From Labyrinthula sp. Ha (Eukaryota > Sar > Bigyra > Labyrinthulida > Labyrinthulaceae), in NCBI GenBank assembly GCA_015227615.1, contig JAALGZ010000016.1:62001-126000 (forward strand): 64,000 bases of DNA, in the 5' to 3' direction. The translations under genes were made by a program, and so were the position numbers. The stretch's first letter is position 1, and each line of letters begins with the position of its first letter. Below the pieces are notes generated by a model. The model was given only the letters and a program-made list of their open reading frames with translations. It was not told the DNA's origin and ran no database searches. Shown in pieces: positions 60,537 through 64,000 of this stretch.

Positions 60537-63500
60537 TTATGCAAACTGATACTCAATTATGGGAAACTTAAAGGTAGCTTCATCAGCTACCTCATCAGTG
60601 TACTCCTCAACTTTACTTGAGGGAGCACTGCCATTAACGGACTTTCCTTTAATTTTTCCATTAATATCAAGAACTGCTCGCTTAGTCTCTAGAACTTGTT
60701 CCGAATGCTTATACTTTTTCTCAGCAAGAAGCTCGGATAAAATTTTGCCCAACGCTTCGCTTTTTTCTTCGTCGCTATCCTCCTCACCGAGAAGTTCAAG
60801 CCATGCAGCTCCTTCACCAATAGATACTGATGTCAGCGCAATATCATCATCGAAATTGGCCTTGAAATATGTTTCAAAAGCTTCGTTGACTTCTGTCTCA
60901 TTATAGTTTTCTTTCAAGTATTCCGTAAATGTTTTCTTTGAGTCATCGCTCATATTTGCTTGAACTTTGTTAAAGTCACTTTTCATATCTTCCTTTAGTT
61001 TTGTGGTAACATAATTAAAGAAACCTTTCTTGATATCTTCCTTTAGGTTGTTATTACAATGTTTTTCAAACTCCTCAACAAAAGCTTTGAAAGTATTAGA
61101 CTCAGGTTTAATTGAAATCTTTTCCCACTTAGTATAGTTTTGGGGTAAGCAGACAGCGTAACTCATAAGTTCATAATCGTAGAAGTCTTGAGTTTTCAAG
61201 GGCTCTGCTGGTGTACTAAAGAAATATCCATTAATTCCGAGTGAGTTGCTAGAATCTTTAAACGCATCAAGGTGCTTCTTATCCTCAAGTTGTAGAACTT
61301 TCAGCATTTCGATCATGATCAAGCCAGTTACAGCTGCTGTTGTCGTTGCCAGGGCAGGGATAATCTTCCCCGCAATCATTTTACTCTTGTGACGAGAAAT
61401 TTCGCCAATTTTATAATTTGCTGACCTCAGGTTGCTTGCTGCGGCAATAAAATCAATATGAAAGTTAGAGTCATCATCTTTCTCAAAACTGGCAGATTCT
61501 AGTTTGTATTTCAAATCTTTTCCAGCTCCATCAGCAGGCTCACGTATTTTTGCACCTAGTCCCTCAAGTTCTGCTAATAAGCTCTCAAACTCCGAAATTA
61601 CATCTTCGCCACTTGCAGCCATTGCTTCCGCTTCTTTCTTTTTTTTCTCTTCATCAGTATCCTCGGATAAATCTACCTTTGTGGAGATGAATTCTGGGAC
61701 CTCTAGGTTAGTCACAATTTCCTGGACCTTTGCCTTACCTGAGGTATCAAATTTAACCGCAGGTTTAAGACCATAGTTAGCAGCTAAAATACCAGCCATG
61801 GATAAGACGAAGGAAACGTGACTATCATTTTCAGTACTAAAGGTGGCGACTGTAGGAAACCTCTTTGTTCCTGTCCAAAATTTGAGTCCATTGGAATCAA
61901 CAGAATCTTCTGGATTAGCTTGTATGAGCGACTGAATGGTATCTCTAAACAGCCTGTGAAACATCCCAAAGGCTTCTTTCACACAAGCTTCAAAAGTTAC
62001 TTTCTCATTAGCAACCTGTTCCACAATTCTATGGACTTCTTTGAGAGAAACCAACTCCTTAGATACTGCATTCAACTTTTTTGACCCTTGAAGACCGAGT
62101 GTATTTTCTCTTAGCTCGTTGATATATTTGGTTGGGTCTGCCTGGAAGTTGACAGCTTTTTGGGCATCCACTTCGAAGAGGTCAGTAAACCTGGCTCTTG
62201 CCCATTCCACACAATGCTCCACTGTTGAAGGAAAATTCCTAAGTGTGCACATAGCAATTCCACCTCCTTCCTGTTCATCGTCCTTGGGTCCATCACTATA
62301 GCTCATAGTCATATGTGGGAGAATAATTTGAGAGTTACATTTTGTTCCTAATGTACCACTTTCTAGCAAAGGTTTTTGGTAGTATACACACTGCTTATCT
62401 ACATACCTCCGTGCTTTCACGTTGTCCAAAGCATTGGTTACAAAATCTATACTCTCCCAAAAACGCTGGTTAAATATGTTCTCTGAATCAGGATTAACAA
62501 GACGCTCTAAAGCTTCAACATTTATACCTGAGTTCATCTCAAGAATCGATTGCTTGGCAGCCAGACTCTTTGGTTGCCCAACGTTGTCCTCTCTAAACAA
62601 AAATTGTCTAGAAAGGTTTGAAATCTCAATGCTATCATTATCTGTAACTGTTATTTTCCCCTGCTTTTCTGGATCGCAAGCCAGTCCGAGCAGAGCAAAA
62701 TTTTTCAACAACTCGCAACCAAGAGCTCCACAACCAACCATGAAAGTAGAGCTCCGCATTAGCTTTTGATGACGTGTTTTACCAATGATTTTGATAATGT
62801 CATCATATCTACTTCCTAAGGGTTCTTTATCAGATTCTTCGATAGGAGAAGTAACTACTCCAGAAAATTTATGAGGAAGAACCTCAAAACAGTCTAAATG
62901 GAGCCACTGCTGCAAAGGAGTATATTTTCCAGTAAATTTAACTACTTCCTGGGCTATAATTCCCCCAAAGAACGTACAGAAAGGCTGAAACTTACATTCA
63001 GCATATCTTGCAATATCGGCAATAACCTCCTCATCTATTTCCCCCAAAGCCAAAGCGCCTTCTTTACCCTTTAGCTCTTGGTTCAAATCCCGGGCAATCT
63101 TAAGTATACTTTGAACCGCATTCTCATCGTTCGCCTTTGGCAGTCCTTCATTTTCAGCTTCATACTTCCATAGTGCTCGAAGTCCAATATGAAGCTGTTC
63201 TGCTCTTCCAAACTTCATACCATCAGTGAAAACTAGCATTCCCTGATCAGGATGAACTGGATTATCCAACATTTTTCCAAGAGGCTGAAAGCTCATATTT
63301 ACGGGAGTCTTTTTCTGTACCAGCAGACCAGCTGATTGAGGAACATAATCTGGAAGATCCATCTTTTGTGGTAAAATAACTTCAAGAGCATATGCATTAA
63401 AAACCTTTTTTCCATCAGCCAATACCTCTTTGTGCTCTTTTACTTCAAAAGGTTGGGTTAACCCATTTAAAGCCTTACCTAATTCACCTTCAATTTCTTC

Positions 63501-64000
63501 TAATTTTACCCAGGCATGATGAGGATCGAATTCAATATTGTGTCTCTGACCATCATCACCTTGAATCAAATGGACAATTATTTTCCCTTCACTCTTTGCT
63601 TGGGAGACGTCAATTTCTTGAATTGTTCTAGTAACTTCAGGTTCTCCAGTCTTATCCAATACTCTCCATTGCGCTCCGAAATCAACAAACGCGTATCCAA
63701 CTAATCCATGAACATTACACCTGATGAACTTTGTATTTTTCTTCTTATTATCAGCGTTCTTTCTTATTTCAGAGTTACATAATACAGCTTGTTGATGGGT
63801 CAATCCACAATCTAAAACCACATCAAAAGCTCTCAAATTTTTATTAGTTAACTTTCCTTGATGCGTTGTTACATTAACAAGTGGATTCAATGCCTTGAGT
63901 TTATCCACACAAGCTTCAGCTACTGATTTACTCTGTGAAACATCGCTCTCCGAAAGATAAAAGTTAGTTCCAAGATCACTTATCGTAACCGGATCATCAT
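60537..64000 (-). CDS. UBA1: Ubiquitin-activating enzyme E1, 5' end beyond window
   Basis: Activates ubiquitin with ATP and passes it as a thioester to E2s; cytosol and nucleus. The frame is still open at the window edge (ISDLGTNFYLSESDVSQ matches the LSDLSSQFFLRPEDV region of E1s), so only the N-terminus is missing. The active adenylation domain shows FMVGCGALGCELLKNFALLGL, TVTDNDSIEISNLSRQFLFR and the crossover KPLLESGTLGTK. The catalytic Cys lies in MCTLRNFPSTVEHCVEWAR. The C-terminal ubiquitin-fold domain starts at TKWEKISIKP but holds an unusual Lys/Asp/Glu/Asn-rich insertion of about 75 residues (NNNLKEDIKKGFFNY to TYFKANFDDD), and the end carries a charged low-complexity segment before FPIIEYQFA. 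That could alter E2 binding. No introns in the visible part. Confidence 0.96.
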   Translation of the reverse strand, partial: DDPVTISDLGTNFYLSESDVSQSKSVAEACVDKLKALNPLVNVTTHQGKLTNKNLRAFDVVLDCGLTHQQAVLCNSEIRKNADNKKKNTKFIRCNVHGLVGYAFVDFGAQWRVLDKTGEPEVTRTIQEIDVSQAKSEGKIIVHLIQGDDGQRHNIEFDPHHAWVKLEEIEGELGKALNGLTQPFEVKEHKEVLADGKKVFNAYALEVILPQKMDLPDYVPQSAGLLVQKKTPVNMSFQPLGKMLDNPVHPDQGMLVFTDGMKFGRAEQLHIGLRALWKYEAENEGLPKANDENAVQSILKIARDLNQELKGKEGALALGEIDEEVIADIARYAECKFQPFCTFFGGIIAQEVVKFTGKYTPLQQWLHLDCFEVLPHKFSGVVTSPIEESDKEPLGSRYDDIIKIIGKTRHQKLMRSSTFMVGCGALGCELLKNFALLGLACDPEKQGKITVTDNDSIEISNLSRQFLFREDNVGQPKSLAAKQSILEMNSGINVEALERLVNPDSENIFNQRFWESIDFVTNALDNVKARRYVDKQCVYYQKPLLESGTLGTKCNSQIILPHMTMSYSDGPKDDEQEGGGIAMCTLRNFPSTVEHCVEWARARFTDLFEVDAQKAVNFQADPTKYINELRENTLGLQGSKKLNAVSKELVSLKEVHRIVEQVANEKVTFEACVKEAFGMFHRLFRDTIQSLIQANPEDSVDSNGLKFWTGTKRFPTVATFSTENDSHVSFVLSMAGILAANYGLKPAVKFDTSGKAKVQEIVTNLEVPEFISTKVDLSEDTDEEKKKKEAEAMAASGEDVISEFESLLAELEGLGAKIREPADGAGKDLKYKLESASFEKDDDSNFHIDFIAAASNLRSANYKIGEISRHKSKMIAGKIIPALATTTAAVTGLIMIEMLKVLQLEDKKHLDAFKDSSNSLGINGYFFSTPAEPLKTQDFYDYELMSYAVCLPQNYTKWEKISIKPESNTFKAFVEEFEKHCNNNLKEDIKKGFFNYVTTKLKEDMKSDFNKVQANMSDDSKKTFTEYLKENYNETEVNEAFETYFKANFDDDIALTSVSIGEGAAWLELLGEEDSDEEKSEALGKILSELLAEKKYKHSEQVLETKRAVLDINGKIKGKSVNGSAPSSKVEEYTDEVADEATFKFPIIEYQFA

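Noticed and set aside
1-64000. Alternative genetic code (as in many short-intron ciliates)
   Set aside because: TAA, TAG and TGA each end well-defined genes (for example PP2C TAA, PGAP3 TAG, lipoyl synthase TGA) and none occurs inside them.

Overview
The window is nuclear DNA of a free-living-type, flagellate-lineage eukaryotic microbe. It is AT-rich and uses the standard code (TAA, TAG and TGA all end genes). The evidence for a eukaryote is a GPI-lipid remodelling enzyme (PGAP3/Per1), ubiquitin E1, an axonemal-type dynein heavy chain, the RAD1 subunit of the 9-1-1 checkpoint clamp and a Roc-COR (ROCO) GTPase. Spliceosomal introns are extremely short: every one I could place by protein logic is 25-35 nt, mostly 27-33. 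Introns this short are reported in some bigyran stramenopiles (Blastocystis) and some ciliates, but I cannot assign the organism from sequence alone.

Layout, left to right. An unassigned spacer (1-1945); a PPM1G-like PP2C phosphatase (1946-3546, +); a 2,393-residue coiled-coil protein (3631-10840, -), which looks like two ORFs until a 28-nt intron is removed; an unassigned spacer (10.9-14.2 kb); a divergent pair, an SPFH membrane protein (14244-15828, -) and PGAP3 (16032-16955, +), sharing a CCAAT-rich promoter; an atypical SDR (16958-17719, -) whose stop lies 2 nt from the PGAP3 stop; a spacer (17.8-21.2 kb); a cytochrome b5/acyl-CoA dehydrogenase fusion (21263-22925, +); a Cys-rich single-pass membrane protein (23905-25188, -); a spacer; lipoyl synthase (28035-29150, +); RAD1 hidden in many small exons (29887 to about 30860, -); a spacer; an unknown two-TM membrane protein (about 34624-35672, +); a kelch/IPT/filamin dynein heavy chain without a recognisable AAA1 P-loop (35699-46832, -); a spacer; an unrecognised 501-residue protein (50586-52091, +); a ModF-like tandem ABC ATPase (52320-53959, -); a spacer; an LRR-Roc-COR protein (56577-59241, +); and ubiquitin E1 (60537 to the right edge, -, 5' end outside).

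The genes are unrelated housekeeping, signalling and cytoskeletal genes, not an operon or a gene cluster. Three things stand out. First, the dynein heavy chain appears to have lost its main ATPase site yet keeps an open frame of more than 3,600 codons. Second, short inverted repeats (including a TGGGC-n6-GCCCA form and an AACTC/GAGTT form) sit just upstream of most start codons. Third, large gene-poor spacers coexist with minimal introns. Because introns are so short and can be dense, genes such as RAD1 and the LRR half of the ROCO gene are invisible to simple ORF scanning, and the spacers may hide more.
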